This document shows positions 32,903-42,603 of a DNA stretch of 64,000 bases, one piece after another. The notes under the pieces are model-generated. The model saw only the letters and a program-made list of their open reading frames with translations, was not told the origin of the DNA and made no database searches. Origin of the DNA: Clostridium rhizosphaerae (GTDB lineage: Bacteria > Bacillota > Clostridia > Clostridiales > Clostridiaceae); contig NZ_JAESWC010000014.1 in NCBI RefSeq assembly GCF_016765585.1, positions 310,001 through 374,000 of the forward strand, given 5' to 3'. The first letter of the stretch is position 1; every line of letters begins with the position of its first letter. The translations under genes were made by a program, and so were the position numbers.

Positions 32903-34009
32903 ATGGACAATTTAAAGAAAACCAGACTCTATGATGCCCACATTAAATATGGAGGAAAGCTTATAGAATTTGCGAGATGGATGCTTCCGGTGCAATATGA
33001 AGGCATAATCGAAGAGCATGAGGCTGTACGAAATGCTGCCGGATTATTTGATGTTTCACATATGGGAGAGATAAAAGCAACAGGTAAAGATGCTTTTAAT
33101 TTTGTCCAAAACTTAGTTACCAATGATATAAGTGTACTTGAAGATAACCAAGTTATTTATACATTTATGTGCTATGAAAATGGCGGTGTAGTTGATGACC
33201 TTTTGGTTTACAAATTTAATAAAGAAGACTACCTCCTAGTTATTAACGCAAGTAATGTAGAAAAAGACTTTCAATGGATGCTTGAAAATAAAATGAATTA
33301 TGAGGTAGAACTTAAGAATATTTCTGAAGAAATTTCTGAAGTTGCACTTCAGGGACCAAAAGCACAGGAAATACTTCAAACTCTAACTGCTTTTAATTTA
33401 GACGATATTAAATTTTTCTACTGCAGAAGAGATGTAGTTATTGATGGCATAAAATGTCTTGTTTCAAGAACAGGCTATACAGGAGAAGATGGTTTTGAGA
33501 TTTATACCAATAACGAAGATATAACAAAAATCTGGAATAGCATACTAGAAGCCGGAAAAACTTATGGAGTTAAACCTGCCGGTCTTGGATGCAGAGATAC
33601 TTTAAGATTTGAGGCTGCTCTTCCTCTGTACGGTAATGAAATATCAAAAGACATAACTCCACTGGAAGCAGGCCTAGGATTTTTCGTAAAGCTGAATAAG
33701 AAAAGCTTTATAGGAAAAGAAGCTCTGGTAAGACAAAAAGAAGAGGGCTTAAAAAGAAAGCTTGTTGGCTTCGAGATGAACGAGAGAGGTATTCCAAGAC
33801 ACGGCTATGAAGTTACTTCTAATGGAGAAAACATTGGTTTTGTTACTACAGGCTATATGTCACCAACGCTTAAGAAGAATATTGGTCTAGCTCTTATTGA
33901 TTCTAAATATACTGAACTTGGAACTGAAATAGATATATTAATTAGAAATAAATCTGTAAAAGCAAAAGTAATTAGTAAAAAATTTTATTCTAAAAATTAT
34001 AAAAAATAA
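32903..34009 (+). CDS. gcvT: Glycine cleavage system T protein (aminomethyltransferase)
   Basis: 368 residues of the GcvT fold. Recognisable segments are GLFDVSHMGEI (about 49-59), TGYTGEDGFEIY (about 193-204) and ALPLYGNEI (about 243). It takes the aminomethyl arm from lipoyl-GcvH and passes the methylene to tetrahydrofolate, releasing ammonia. It is the first gene after the glycine riboswitch. AAAGGGGG precedes the ATG, and gcvH follows after 21 bp. Confidence 0.97.
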   Translation: MDNLKKTRLYDAHIKYGGKLIEFARWMLPVQYEGIIEEHEAVRNAAGLFDVSHMGEIKATGKDAFNFVQNLVTNDISVLEDNQVIYTFMCYENGGVVDDLLVYKFNKEDYLLVINASNVEKDFQWMLENKMNYEVELKNISEEISEVALQGPKAQEILQTLTAFNLDDIKFFYCRRDVVIDGIKCLVSRTGYTGEDGFEIYTNNEDITKIWNSILEAGKTYGVKPAGLGCRDTLRFEAALPLYGNEISKDITPLEAGLGFFVKLNKKSFIGKEALVRQKEEGLKRKLVGFEMNERGIPRHGYEVTSNGENIGFVTTGYMSPTLKKNIGLALIDSKYTELGTEIDILIRNKSVKAKVISKKFYSKNYKK

Positions 34010-34030
34010 ATTTATAGGGGGAATTTTATT

Positions 34031-34414
34031 ATGAAAATATTAAAAAATTTACTTTACACAAAAGAACATGAATGGATAAAGGTTGAGGGCAACAAAGCTT
34101 ACATTGGCATTACTGATTTTGCTCAGCACGCACTAGGCAGCATTGTTTATGTAGAATTACCGGAAGTAGATTCAGAATTGAGCGCTGGAGAGACTTTGGG
34201 CGCTATTGAATCAGTTAAAGCAGCTTCTGATATATTTATTCCGCTAGATGGAAAGATAGTCGAAATTAATGAAACTATAGTAGATGAGCCTGCCTTAGTA
34301 AATGAAGATGCTTTTGAAAATTGGATGGTTGCTATTGAAATGACGGATAAATCTCAACTTGAGAGCTTATTATCACCAGAAGCTTATGAAGAGCTCTGCA
34401 AAGAAGGTGAATAA
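34031..34414 (+). CDS. gcvH: Glycine cleavage system H protein
   Basis: 127 residues. The lipoylation site is the lysine in [11 protein letters not shown] (about residue 63), inside the hammerhead-type lipoyl fold; [17 protein letters not shown] is also characteristic. It shuttles the aminomethyl group among the P, T and L proteins. LplA, encoded divergently, probably lipoylates it. The gene is one base away from gcvPA. Confidence 0.97.
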   Translation: MKILKNLLYTKEHEWIKVEGNKAYIGITDFAQHALGSIVYVELPEVDSELSAGETLGAIESVKAASDIFIPLDGKIVEINETIVDEPALVNEDAFENWMVAIEMTDKSQLESLLSPEAYEELCKEGE

Positions 34415-34415
34415 T

Positions 34416-35756
34416 ATGTTTCCTTATATACCAAACACTAATTTAGATCAAAAGAAAATGCTTGAAAGTATTGGTATAAAAAGCACAGATGAATTATTTA
34501 AAGATATACCACAAAATCTTCAGCTTAATAGAAGACTAGATATTAACAAGCCTATGTCAGAGCTTGAGGTAAGGAGAGAGCTGAAAAATCTATCGGATAA
34601 AAATCTTAGTGACGAAGATTTAATATGCTTTCTTGGAGCAGGAGCTTATGACCACTATATCCCATCGGTTGTAAAGCATATTACTTCAAGATCAGAGTTT
34701 TATACTGCCTATACTCCTTATCAGCCAGAAATAAGTCAAGGCACTCTTCAAGCTATTTTTGAATATCAGACAATGATTTCTGAACTTACAGGTATGGAAG
34801 TTTCCAATGCCTCTATGTATGATGGTGCAACAGCCTGTGCCGAGGCGGCAATGATTTCTATGGAAAATACGAAGAGAAAGAATATAGTAGTTTCTAAAAC
34901 TGTTCATCCTGATACTCGAAAGATACTAGATACCTACATTAAATTTCACGGAGGAACAATCATTGAAGTCGATTCAAAGGATGGAGAAACTAATGTAGAA
35001 CAATTACAAACCGTAGTTGATAAAAATACTGCATCAGTTATTGTTCAAAATCCTAACTTCTTTGGAATAGTTGAGAACTTAACAGAAGTTGAAAAAATAG
35101 TTCATTCAAGTAAATCAATCTTTATAATGAGCGTTGATCCAATATCTCTAGGTATCTTAAAAACTCCTGGAGAAATTGGAGCAGATATTGTTGTAGGCGA
35201 AGGCCAATCCTTAGGGAATGCCATGAACTTTGGTGGTCCATATTTAGGCTTTATGGCTTCTACTACAAAACTTATGAGAAAAATGCCCGGCAGAATTGTT
35301 GGTCAGACAGAGGATGTAGATGGAAAACGTGCCTTTGTTTTAACTCTCCAGGCCAGAGAGCAGCATATAAGAAGGCAAAAGGCAACCTCAAATATCTGCT
35401 CAAATCAATCTCTTAATGCTCTTGCCGCTGCAGTTTATATGTCTGTTATGGGTAAGGAAGGCGTTAAGGAAGTTGCTGTGCAATGCATGAAAAAATCTCA
35501 CTATGCTTACAATCAGTTAATAAAATCCGGAACCTGCAAACCTGTATTTAATAAACCATTCTTTAAGGAGTTTGTAGTAGAGACTGTTCTAGATTCCGAT
35601 AAAGTTAGTGACGAGCTTCTTCAGGCAGGTATTTTAGGAGGTTACTCCTTAGAAAAAAATTATTCTGAACTTAAAAATTCTCTTTTATTCTGCGTAACTG
35701 AGAAGAGAAGCAAAGAAGAAATTGATAAATTGGTAAATCTCATGGGGGTGATGTAG
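34416..35756 (+). CDS. gcvPA: Glycine dehydrogenase (decarboxylating) subunit 1
   Basis: 446 residues when started at the ATG at 34416 ([14 protein letters not shown]), preceded by AAGGTGA; the longer frame from 34359 overlaps gcvH and is unlikely. Features are [39 protein letters not shown] and [25 protein letters not shown], typical of the N-terminal half of P protein, split into two genes in clostridia. With GcvPB it forms the PLP enzyme that decarboxylates glycine. Confidence 0.96.
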   Translation: MFPYIPNTNLDQKKMLESIGIKSTDELFKDIPQNLQLNRRLDINKPMSELEVRRELKNLSDKNLSDEDLICFLGAGAYDHYIPSVVKHITSRSEFYTAYTPYQPEISQGTLQAIFEYQTMISELTGMEVSNASMYDGATACAEAAMISMENTKRKNIVVSKTVHPDTRKILDTYIKFHGGTIIEVDSKDGETNVEQLQTVVDKNTASVIVQNPNFFGIVENLTEVEKIVHSSKSIFIMSVDPISLGILKTPGEIGADIVVGEGQSLGNAMNFGGPYLGFMASTTKLMRKMPGRIVGQTEDVDGKRAFVLTLQAREQHIRRQKATSNICSNQSLNALAAAVYMSVMGKEGVKEVAVQCMKKSHYAYNQLIKSGTCKPVFNKPFFKEFVVETVLDSDKVSDELLQAGILGGYSLEKNYSELKNSLLFCVTEKRSKEEIDKLVNLMGVM

Positions 35757-35757
35757 T

Positions 35758-37209
35758 ATGAAGGAATACAGTAAGTTAATATTTGAACTATCAAAGGAAG
35801 GCAGAAGAGCCTATACACTTCCAAACTGTGATGTACCTGAATGCTGCGAAGAAGACTTGATTCCAAGCGAGCTTCTTAGAAAAAGAGATTTAAAGCTTCC
35901 TGAAGTAAGTGAAGTTGATGTAATAAGGCATTATACTCTGCTTTCAAATAAAAACTATGGTGTTGATTCAGGATTTTATCCACTAGGCTCCTGCACTATG
36001 AAATACAATCCCAAAATCAATGAAGACATGGCATCAAATCCTCACTTTGCAAATATTCATCCCTATCAGCCTGAAGAAACTACTCAAGGCTGCCTTGAGC
36101 TTATGTATAATTTACAGCTGAAACTTTCAGAAATAGTGGGAATGGATGGATTTACACTTCAGCCGGCAGCAGGAGCTCACGGAGAGCTTACCGGTCTTAT
36201 GATAATGAAAGCTTATCATGAAAGCAGAAGTGACTTTAATAGAAATAAAATAATAGTTCCAGATTCTGCTCACGGAACAAACCCTGCAAGCGCTGCGGTT
36301 GCAGGCTACGAGGTTATAGAAATAAAATCTGATGAAAATGGTGCAGTTGATTTAGAAAACCTAAAGGCTGTTTTAGGCGATGATACAGCAGGACTTATGC
36401 TTACCAACCCAAGTACCCTAGGCCTTTTTGAAACAAATATAAGCGAAATATCAAAGCTAGTTCATGAAGCTGGCGGTCTATTATACTATGATGGAGCCAA
36501 TACAAATGCAATCATGGGTATTACAAGACCTGGAGATATGGGCTTTGATATTGTTCATCTAAATCTTCACAAAACCTTTACAACTCCACATGGAGGCGGA
36601 GGTCCTGGAAGCGGTCCTGTTGGAGTTAAGGAAAAGCTCATACCTTACCTTCCTGTACCTGTTATTGAAAAATCAGAGGACGAATTTATATTGAATTATA
36701 ATAAACCTCAGTCTATAGGAAAAATTAAAAGCTTTTATGGAAACTTCGGAATTCTAGTAAGAGCATACACTTATATCCTTACAATGGGTGCTGAAGGTCT
36801 TAAAGAAGTTAGTGAAACAGCTGTCTTAAACGCTAATTATATGAAAGAAAAGCTTAAGGATTATTATGTAGCCTTAGATACAGTTTGTAAGCATGAATTT
36901 GTTTTAGGCGGATTAAAGGAATATGGCAGTGGAATATCTACCCTGGATGTAGCTAAAAGACTTATAGATTATGGCTATCATCCGCCAACAATATACTTCC
37001 CTCTAATTGTTGACAATGCAATTATGGTAGAGCCTACAGAGACTGAAAGCGTTGAAACCTTAGATGCGTTTATAGATGCTATGATAAAAATTGCAAAAGA
37101 AGCAGTAGAAAATCCAGAGCTTCTTAAAAATGCGCCTTATAATACTCCTGTCAGAAGAGTAGACGAGGTTAAGGCAGCAAGAACTCCTGTACTAAAGTGG
37201 GAGGGTTAA
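35758..37209 (+). CDS. gcvPB: Glycine dehydrogenase (decarboxylating) subunit 2
   Basis: 483 residues, the PLP-binding half of P protein. The cofactor lysine is in [18 protein letters not shown] (about residues 260-277). Other marks are [15 protein letters not shown] and [18 protein letters not shown]. It starts two bases after the gcvPA stop, so the two subunits are co-translated. It is followed by lpdA after 3 bp. Confidence 0.97.
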   Translation: MKEYSKLIFELSKEGRRAYTLPNCDVPECCEEDLIPSELLRKRDLKLPEVSEVDVIRHYTLLSNKNYGVDSGFYPLGSCTMKYNPKINEDMASNPHFANIHPYQPEETTQGCLELMYNLQLKLSEIVGMDGFTLQPAAGAHGELTGLMIMKAYHESRSDFNRNKIIVPDSAHGTNPASAAVAGYEVIEIKSDENGAVDLENLKAVLGDDTAGLMLTNPSTLGLFETNISEISKLVHEAGGLLYYDGANTNAIMGITRPGDMGFDIVHLNLHKTFTTPHGGGGPGSGPVGVKEKLIPYLPVPVIEKSEDEFILNYNKPQSIGKIKSFYGNFGILVRAYTYILTMGAEGLKEVSETAVLNANYMKEKLKDYYVALDTVCKHEFVLGGLKEYGSGISTLDVAKRLIDYGYHPPTIYFPLIVDNAIMVEPTETESVETLDAFIDAMIKIAKEAVENPELLKNAPYNTPVRRVDEVKAARTPVLKWEG

Positions 37210-37212
37210 TCA

Positions 37213-38607
37213 ATGGATAAAGATTTAATAGTAATCGGAGGAGGTCCTGGTGGATATGTAGCTGCAATTAGAGCTGCTCAGCTTGGTGCAAAGGTATGTT
37301 TAATAGAAAAAGATAAATTAGGCGGCACTTGCTTAAACAGAGGCTGCATTCCAACTAAAGTACTTTATAGAAATGCAGAAATATTAAATACTTTAGGACA
37401 TATAAATGACTTTGGAATAAGTATTAGTGATTTTAGTATTGATATTGAAAAAATACACTGCAGAAAGCAGTGCATTATTGATCAGCTTGTAGGTGGAGTG
37501 GCTCAGCTTCTAAAGGCTAATAGTGTTGAAGTAATATATGGAAAAGCTGTATTTAAAGATAAGAATACTGTTTCAATAACTTGTGAAGACGGCACTAATA
37601 AAGAAGTATCCTCCAACAACATTATAGTTGCTACAGGATCTATCCCTGCTGTTCCTCCGATTAAAGGAGCAGACTTAGAAGGAATTTATTCAAGTGAGGA
37701 GATATTAAATTTTGAAAGCCTACCAAAATCTCTAATAGTTATTGGCGGTGGAGTGGTCGGCATGGAGCTTGCCTGTATATTCAATGCTATGGGAACAAAA
37801 GTAACTGTTGTTGAGTATATGCCTAATATCCTGGGACAGATAGATAGTGATATTACAAAGAGACTTGCAGTATCATTAAAGAAAAAAGGTATAGATATAA
37901 ATCTTTCAACAAAGGTAACAAATATTGAAAGAAGTTCCGATGGATATATAGTTTATGGAGAAGGTAAAAAAGGTGAACTTAAAGTTGAGGCAGAAAAACT
38001 TCTTCTCTCGGCTGGAAGAACTCCATCAGTAAACTGGCTTAACCTTGAAGGCATTGGTATGGATTTTGACAAAAAAGGAATTAAGGTAGATTCTAATTAT
38101 GAGACAAATCTTAAAGGAATTTACGCTATTGGTGATGTAAACGGAAAAATAATGCTGGCTCATGCTGCCTCTCATCAAGGTATGCTTGCAGCAGAAAAAA
38201 TTATGGGGCTTAAAGCTTCAGATTTAACCCATATAGTACCAAGCTGTGTATTCGTATTTCCTGAGATTGCATCTGTTGGTATAACTGAAGATGAAGCTAA
38301 AAAAGAAGGCATACCTTATAAGACAAGCAAATTTATGTTTGGAGCTAATGGCAAAGCTCTTGCTCTCGGAGAAGGTGAAGGTTTTGTTAAGGTTATAGCT
38401 CGCGATGACTCAATTATAGGAGTTCATATTATGGGCCCTCACGCATCAGACTTAATACACGAAGGTACTTTAGCTATTACTCACAATATGAAGATTGATG
38501 ATATTAAAAATACTATTCATGCTCATCCTACGCTTTCCGAAGCCTTCTCTGAGGCTGTAATGGGAATTACAGGAGAAGCTATTCACTTAGTTCCTATAAA
38601 AAGATAA
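37213..38607 (+). CDS. lpdA: Dihydrolipoyl dehydrogenase (L protein)
   Basis: 464 residues with the FAD dinucleotide fold IGGGPGGYVAAIRAAQLG at the start, the redox disulfide GGTCLNRGCIPTK (Cys42/Cys47 region), the NAD fold IGGGVVGMELACIF (about 178) and the C-terminal His-Glu pair in HAHPTLSEAFSEA. No N-terminal lipoyl domain is present. It reoxidises dihydrolipoyl-GcvH with NAD. Being in this operon, it is probably the dedicated L protein of glycine cleavage. Confidence 0.96.
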   Translation: MDKDLIVIGGGPGGYVAAIRAAQLGAKVCLIEKDKLGGTCLNRGCIPTKVLYRNAEILNTLGHINDFGISISDFSIDIEKIHCRKQCIIDQLVGGVAQLLKANSVEVIYGKAVFKDKNTVSITCEDGTNKEVSSNNIIVATGSIPAVPPIKGADLEGIYSSEEILNFESLPKSLIVIGGGVVGMELACIFNAMGTKVTVVEYMPNILGQIDSDITKRLAVSLKKKGIDINLSTKVTNIERSSDGYIVYGEGKKGELKVEAEKLLLSAGRTPSVNWLNLEGIGMDFDKKGIKVDSNYETNLKGIYAIGDVNGKIMLAHAASHQGMLAAEKIMGLKASDLTHIVPSCVFVFPEIASVGITEDEAKKEGIPYKTSKFMFGANGKALALGEGEGFVKVIARDDSIIGVHIMGPHASDLIHEGTLAITHNMKIDDIKNTIHAHPTLSEAFSEAVMGITGEAIHLVPIKR

Positions 38608-38686
38608 AGCTAATAAGGTGGCAAGGTAGTAAAAAAATGTTATCTTTGCCACTCAATTTTATTATTTATATCAAAGGAGAAAAAAT

Positions 38687-39919
38687 ATGAATTTAGAATA
38701 CTTAAGAGATATAGATCCTGAAATACTTGAAACTATCCAAAACGAAATGGATAGACAGGAAAACAAAATCGAGCTTATTGCTTCAGAAAACTTTACAAGC
38801 AATGCGGTTATGGCAGCAATGGGATCAGCGATGACAAATAAATACGCGGAAGGCTATCCAGGAAAAAGGTACTATGGTGGCTGTGAGGTCGTTGATGTAG
38901 TTGAAAACATAGCAAGGGACAGAATGTGCGAACTTTTTGGAGCAGACCATGCCAATGTTCAGCCTCATTCGGGATCTCAGGCAAATATGGGAGTTTATAT
39001 GGCTGTTTTAGAACCTGGAGACAAGGTTTTAGGTATGAATCTATCACACGGTGGTCATTTAACTCACGGAAGCCCAGTAAACTTCTCCGGAAAGCTTTAT
39101 AAATTTATTTCCTATGGGGTTAATGAGAATGGCTTTATTGATTACGAGGAACTAAGAAGAATAGCTCTAGAAGAAAATCCAAGAATGATAGTTGCAGGAG
39201 CCAGTGCTTATTCAAGAACTATTGATTTTAAACTTATAAGAGAAATCTGTGATGAAATCGGTGCTTATATGATGGTAGATATGGCTCACATAGCTGGACT
39301 TGTTGCTGCGGGACTTCATCCAAGCCCAGTTCCTTATGCTGACTTTGTAACTACAACTACTCATAAAACCCTTAGAGGCCCTAGAGGAGGAGCAATTCTT
39401 TGCAAAGAGCAGTATGCTAAGGCTATAGACAAGAGTCTTTTCCCTGGTATACAAGGCGGCCCTCTCATGCACGTAATTGCTGCAAAGGCTGTATGCTTTA
39501 AAGAAGCAATGAGCGAAGAATTTAAGGACTATCAAAAAAGAGTTCTTAATAATTCACAAACCCTTGCAAAGGAGCTTATGAAGAGAGGCTTCAAAATTGT
39601 TTCAGGAGGAACAGACAATCATCTTATGCTGGTTGACCTTAGAAACAAAAATATAACTGGTAAGGAAGCTGAACATCTTCTAGATGAAGTGGGCATTACA
39701 GTTAATAAGAATACAGTTCCTTTTGAGACTCAAAGCCCTTTTGTAACAAGCGGAATTAGAATAGGCTCTGCAGCTGTTACAACCAGAGGCTTTGGAGAAA
39801 GAGAAATGGTAGAAATCGCTGATATTATTTCCTTTATAATAGAAAATAAAGATAGTGACTTAACCCCTATTAAGATGAAAATTAAAGAAATCTGCTCTAG
39901 ATTTCCATTATACAAATAA
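38687..39919 (+). CDS. glyA: Serine hydroxymethyltransferase
   Basis: 410 residues. The PLP lysine lies in [14 protein letters not shown] (about residue 227), and [37 protein letters not shown] is the N-terminal signature seen in pieces. It interconverts serine and glycine with methylene-tetrahydrofolate. As the last gene of the glycine cleavage operon, it lets the cell turn two glycines into one serine, or the reverse. A strong terminator follows. Confidence 0.97.
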   Translation: MNLEYLRDIDPEILETIQNEMDRQENKIELIASENFTSNAVMAAMGSAMTNKYAEGYPGKRYYGGCEVVDVVENIARDRMCELFGADHANVQPHSGSQANMGVYMAVLEPGDKVLGMNLSHGGHLTHGSPVNFSGKLYKFISYGVNENGFIDYEELRRIALEENPRMIVAGASAYSRTIDFKLIREICDEIGAYMMVDMAHIAGLVAAGLHPSPVPYADFVTTTTHKTLRGPRGGAILCKEQYAKAIDKSLFPGIQGGPLMHVIAAKAVCFKEAMSEEFKDYQKRVLNNSQTLAKELMKRGFKIVSGGTDNHLMLVDLRNKNITGKEAEHLLDEVGITVNKNTVPFETQSPFVTSGIRIGSAAVTTRGFGEREMVEIADIISFIIENKDSDLTPIKMKIKEICSRFPLYK

Positions 39920-39922
39920 AAT

Positions 39923-39958
39923 AAAAAGCCTAGAGAACTAAAATTCTCTAGGCTTTTT
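39923..39958 (+). terminator. Terminator of the glycine cleavage operon
   Basis: Arms AAAAAGCCTAGAGAA and TTCTCTAGGCTTTTT with a 6-nt loop; symmetric, so it may also work on the other strand for the ABC exporter operon. Confidence 0.9.
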
Positions 39959-40013
39959 GTGTCATTTGCTCAATTGAGATGCGAATGGTTTGATATCAAA
40001 ACCAGTAAAATGC

Positions 40014-40193
40014 TTACATAAGAAATCTTAGTGCATTTGCACCGGCAGTAATGAGAGCGCAAACACCTGCAAGCAAAACCCATACACACCATTTGCACTT
40101 TTTACCGCTCTTTTTGGCAACAAAAAATCCAACTCCTCCAACAATTAATAAAAGCAGTCCCAAAATAACACCTAAAATGATTCCTATTTTCAT
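40014..40193 (-). CDS. Small membrane protein at the end of the ABC exporter operon
   Basis: 59 residues: MKIGIILGVILGLLLLIVGG begins a first hydrophobic segment, then a basic, cysteine-containing turn (AKKSGKKCKWCVW) and a second hydrophobic segment (VLLAGVCALITAGANAL). It starts three bases after the ABC permease stop, with TGGAG upstream of the ATG. The family is not recognised. It may be an accessory subunit or an immunity-type peptide of the exporter; the function is unknown. Confidence 0.7.
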   Translation of the reverse strand: MKIGIILGVILGLLLLIVGGVGFFVAKKSGKKCKWCVWVLLAGVCALITAGANALRFLM

Positions 40194-40196
40194 TTT

Positions 40197-40889
40197 TCAA
40201 ATCTCCATGTCATTAATCTGTTTATTTGTTGAATAGGCAAATGCAAGTCCGATGATAAATAACCCCACAACCCCGATAAACACAAAACTATTTGTACCCA
40301 AGCCCATCAGTACGTTTCCTAAAATAGCAGACAATATGATTGCTGTTACAATTGTTGTAGAAACAGATTTGTTAATAAATCCGATTCTTAAAGAAATGAA
40401 ACCGATTGAACTAAGCGCCAAAATAAAGGTGACAATATTGATTATCTGTGAAGAAACTATTCCGATCGTGATATTGCGGCCCAAGATAGGGAATGTGCTT
40501 TCCGTCAGGAAAAACAAAGTGTCTGGTATGAGCGTGGATGACAAAAAACCCAATGCAATAAATCCAGTTACTAAAACCATTTTTGCAATGAATATTTTCG
40601 TTCTTGATATCGGATAAGAAAACATCAACAATGCCATTTTAGGGCTATAGTCCTCTATTATAAATTTTGAATACATCACCACCGAAAATATTGAGAATAC
40701 AAGAAATGCTATTCCCGTATGCAGCTTCAGAATATTTTTATAATCCCTGAATTCAACATCATTTTCCACCTTTGCAATTGTTGCTATCATATATAAAAAA
40801 CCAGTCATCGCAATACTTATAACAGTCAGAGCGATATAGTAAGTCGTTAGTTTGTTCCTTTTCAGTTCCAATTTAATTAGTTTATGCAT
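40197..40889 (-). CDS. ABC-2 type transporter permease
   Basis: 230 residues with about six membrane helices: a first helix after a basic start (MHKLIKLELKRNK), and later segments such as VFSIFSVVMYSKFI and PISRTKIFIAKMVLVTGFIALGF, characteristic of ABC-2 permeases of the antibiotic or bacteriocin export type. It overlaps the ATPase gene by 8 bp. The substrate is unknown. The TetR regulator at the head of the operon suggests induction by a toxic compound. Confidence 0.85.
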   Translation of the reverse strand: MHKLIKLELKRNKLTTYYIALTVISIAMTGFLYMIATIAKVENDVEFRDYKNILKLHTGIAFLVFSIFSVVMYSKFIIEDYSPKMALLMFSYPISRTKIFIAKMVLVTGFIALGFLSSTLIPDTLFFLTESTFPILGRNITIGIVSSQIINIVTFILALSSIGFISLRIGFINKSVSTTIVTAIILSAILGNVLMGLGTNSFVFIGVVGLFIIGLAFAYSTNKQINDMEI

Positions 40890-41607
40890 TCGTATCCGCT
40901 CCCTTTATCGCTTCAAAATAGTAATCCTCTAAGCCATTCGAATATTGATTTTTAATATCTTTCATTTTTGCTTGCTTTGTTACCGTACCATTTACTAAAA
41001 TTCCTACTGTATCGGCTACATATTCTACTTCACTTAACGCATGGCTGGAAAGGAGTATGGTTTTATCATATTTCTCGGTCAGCTTTTTAAACAGTTCCCG
41101 CATATCGCGAATGCCCTGTGGATCAAGGCCGTTGATGGGTTCATCTAAAATCAGAATTCGTGGGTTATGTATCATTGCTCTTGCTATTGCAAGGCGTGCA
41201 CGCATACCTAAAGAAAATTTCGATACCGGGCGAAGATCAATTTCTCCAAGGCCTACCATCGAAAGGACTTTTGGAATATCTGCCTCGGCATTCATATATG
41301 CAAGGTGAATTTCTAAATTTTCCTTTGCACTCAAATGCTCATAAAACACAGGTGTTTCTATGGATAAACCTATACTTCTTAAAATTTGATTGTGATGATT
41401 TTCGGTGTCAAATTCAAAAATACGAATAGATCCTGCATCCTTATGAAGAAAACCTGCCATCATTTTAAAAACAGTTGTTTTTCCCGCACCGTTTGCCCCT
41501 AAAAATCCGTAAATTTCATTCGGACGAACAGACAGATTACAACCTTTTATTACCTCTAGGGATTGAAAGCTTTTTTTCAAATTTTTTACTTCTATTGCAT
41601 ACTCCAT
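40882..41607 (-). CDS. ABC transporter ATP-binding protein
   Basis: 241 residues with all ATPase motifs: Walker A GANGAGKTT (about 36-44), signature FSLGMRARLAIARAM (about 130), Walker B RILILDEP and the switch His in LLSSHALSE. It drives the ABC-2 permease encoded next. The group resembles multidrug or lantibiotic-resistance exporters. It follows the tetR gene by 10 bp, so all four genes form one operon. Confidence 0.92.
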   Translation of the reverse strand: MEYAIEVKNLKKSFQSLEVIKGCNLSVRPNEIYGFLGANGAGKTTVFKMMAGFLHKDAGSIRIFEFDTENHHNQILRSIGLSIETPVFYEHLSAKENLEIHLAYMNAEADIPKVLSMVGLGEIDLRPVSKFSLGMRARLAIARAMIHNPRILILDEPINGLDPQGIRDMRELFKKLTEKYDKTILLSSHALSEVEYVADTVGILVNGTVTKQAKMKDIKNQYSNGLEDYYFEAIKGADTNA

Positions 41608-41617
41608 GAAGTTTCTC

Positions 41618-42196
41618 CTATTTTAAAATTTTATCAATTAAATTATCTACCATGAAATCAAAGACCAAAAAGTGATCGTAAGATAAACGCTCTTTTACTG
41701 AAACGATAGAGAGAAGAGACATCAATATTGAAGCTGCTTCCTCCTTATCGATTAAAAATTGCAAATATGATTTGTTTAAGAGCAACTCTCCGCTATGACG
41801 ACTGTTTTTTTCAATTACACTAAGCTGCTCAGGAGAAAGCTTATTCGCAAAGGTAAGAAAATCCGCACTCTGCATATCGCATATCAAAAAATTTTTATCG
41901 TACTCACGATAGCTTGCTTTCAGTGCTTGAGCGAAGCCTTGCTTGTTTGGTTGTTTTTCCATGATTCCTTCGGTAAGCCGATACATGTGATCCTGCAGTA
42001 TGCATAGAGTTTCGGTAAATAGCGCTTCCTTCGATTCAAAAAACAAGTAAAAAGCACCTTTTGATATTCCAACTTGTGCGCAGATTTCATCTATACTTGT
42101 TTTTTTATACCCATATTTCGCCCAGCTTTTCTGGCATTCCGCAAGCAGCTTCGTTCTGATATTTTGTTTTTCCTGTTTTGTAAAACTTCTTGCCAT
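41618..42196 (-). CDS. TetR family regulator of the ABC exporter
   Basis: 192 residues. The helix-turn-helix ends with the TetR hallmark GISKGAFYLFFESKEALF (about residues 43-60). GGAGGC precedes the ATG. It heads the operon with the ABC ATPase, permease and small membrane protein. A dyad with 8-bp arms lies just downstream of the promoter -10 element, consistent with self-repression. The ligand is unknown. Confidence 0.9.
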   Translation of the reverse strand: MARSFTKQEKQNIRTKLLAECQKSWAKYGYKKTSIDEICAQVGISKGAFYLFFESKEALFTETLCILQDHMYRLTEGIMEKQPNKQGFAQALKASYREYDKNFLICDMQSADFLTFANKLSPEQLSVIEKNSRHSGELLLNKSYLQFLIDKEEAASILMSLLSIVSVKERLSYDHFLVFDFMVDNLIDKILK

Positions 42197-42208
42197 TGCA
42201 GCCTCCTA

Positions 42209-42240
42209 TATATGACTCAAAATATTTTTTAGGTCATATA
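42209..42240. promoter_or_regulatory. TetR operator of the ABC exporter operon
   Basis: Inverted repeat TATATGAC (42209-42216) and GTCATATA (42233-42240), 16 bp apart, directly after the -10 element. Confidence 0.7.
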
Positions 42241-42241
42241 T

Positions 42242-42270
42242 ATTTTACTCTGTTAATTAGAATATGTCAA
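42242..42270 (-). promoter_or_regulatory. Promoter of the ABC exporter operon
   Basis: On the minus strand: TTGACA (42265-42270), 17-bp spacer, TAAAAT (42242-42247). Confidence 0.75.
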
Positions 42271-42336
42271 TTAGTAATTTTCAATTCGTTCAACTGAGAT
42301 TATGGCAAGATGGTAACCATAGATCAAGATAAAAGA

Positions 42337-42370
42337 AAAGCCACGGTGGAAAAATTCCATCGTGGCTTTT
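42337..42370 (-). terminator. Terminator of tRNA-Arg
   Basis: Arms AAAAGCCACGGTGGAA and TTCCATCGTGGCTTTT (one mismatch), downstream of the tRNA on the minus strand and followed by a T-rich tract. Confidence 0.85.
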
Positions 42371-42395
42371 CTTTTTGGTTCAAATCCTCAAATAT

Positions 42396-42472
42396 TGGTG
42401 TTCCCGGCGGGAATCGAACCCACGGCCTACCGCTTAGGAGGCGGTCGCTCTATCCTTCTGAGCTACGGAAAC
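42396..42472 (-). tRNA. tRNA-Arg(CCU)
   Basis: 77 nt on the minus strand. Acceptor GTTTCCG pairs with CGGGAAC, and CCA is encoded. Anticodon stem CCGCC/GGCGG-type pairing encloses the loop CTCCTAA with anticodon CCU. The T loop is GTTCGATTC. The terminator at 42337-42370 follows. Confidence 0.93.
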
Positions 42473-42603
42473 GTATTAAGTTTACCCTAACATTTTATTA
42501 CAAGTACTTTTCAAAGTCAAGTATATAAAAAATGAAAGATGGGTTAAATAGTGTTATAATTGAAATATAGAGAAACCTATGAGAAATTTAGGAAGGTGAA
42601 TTT

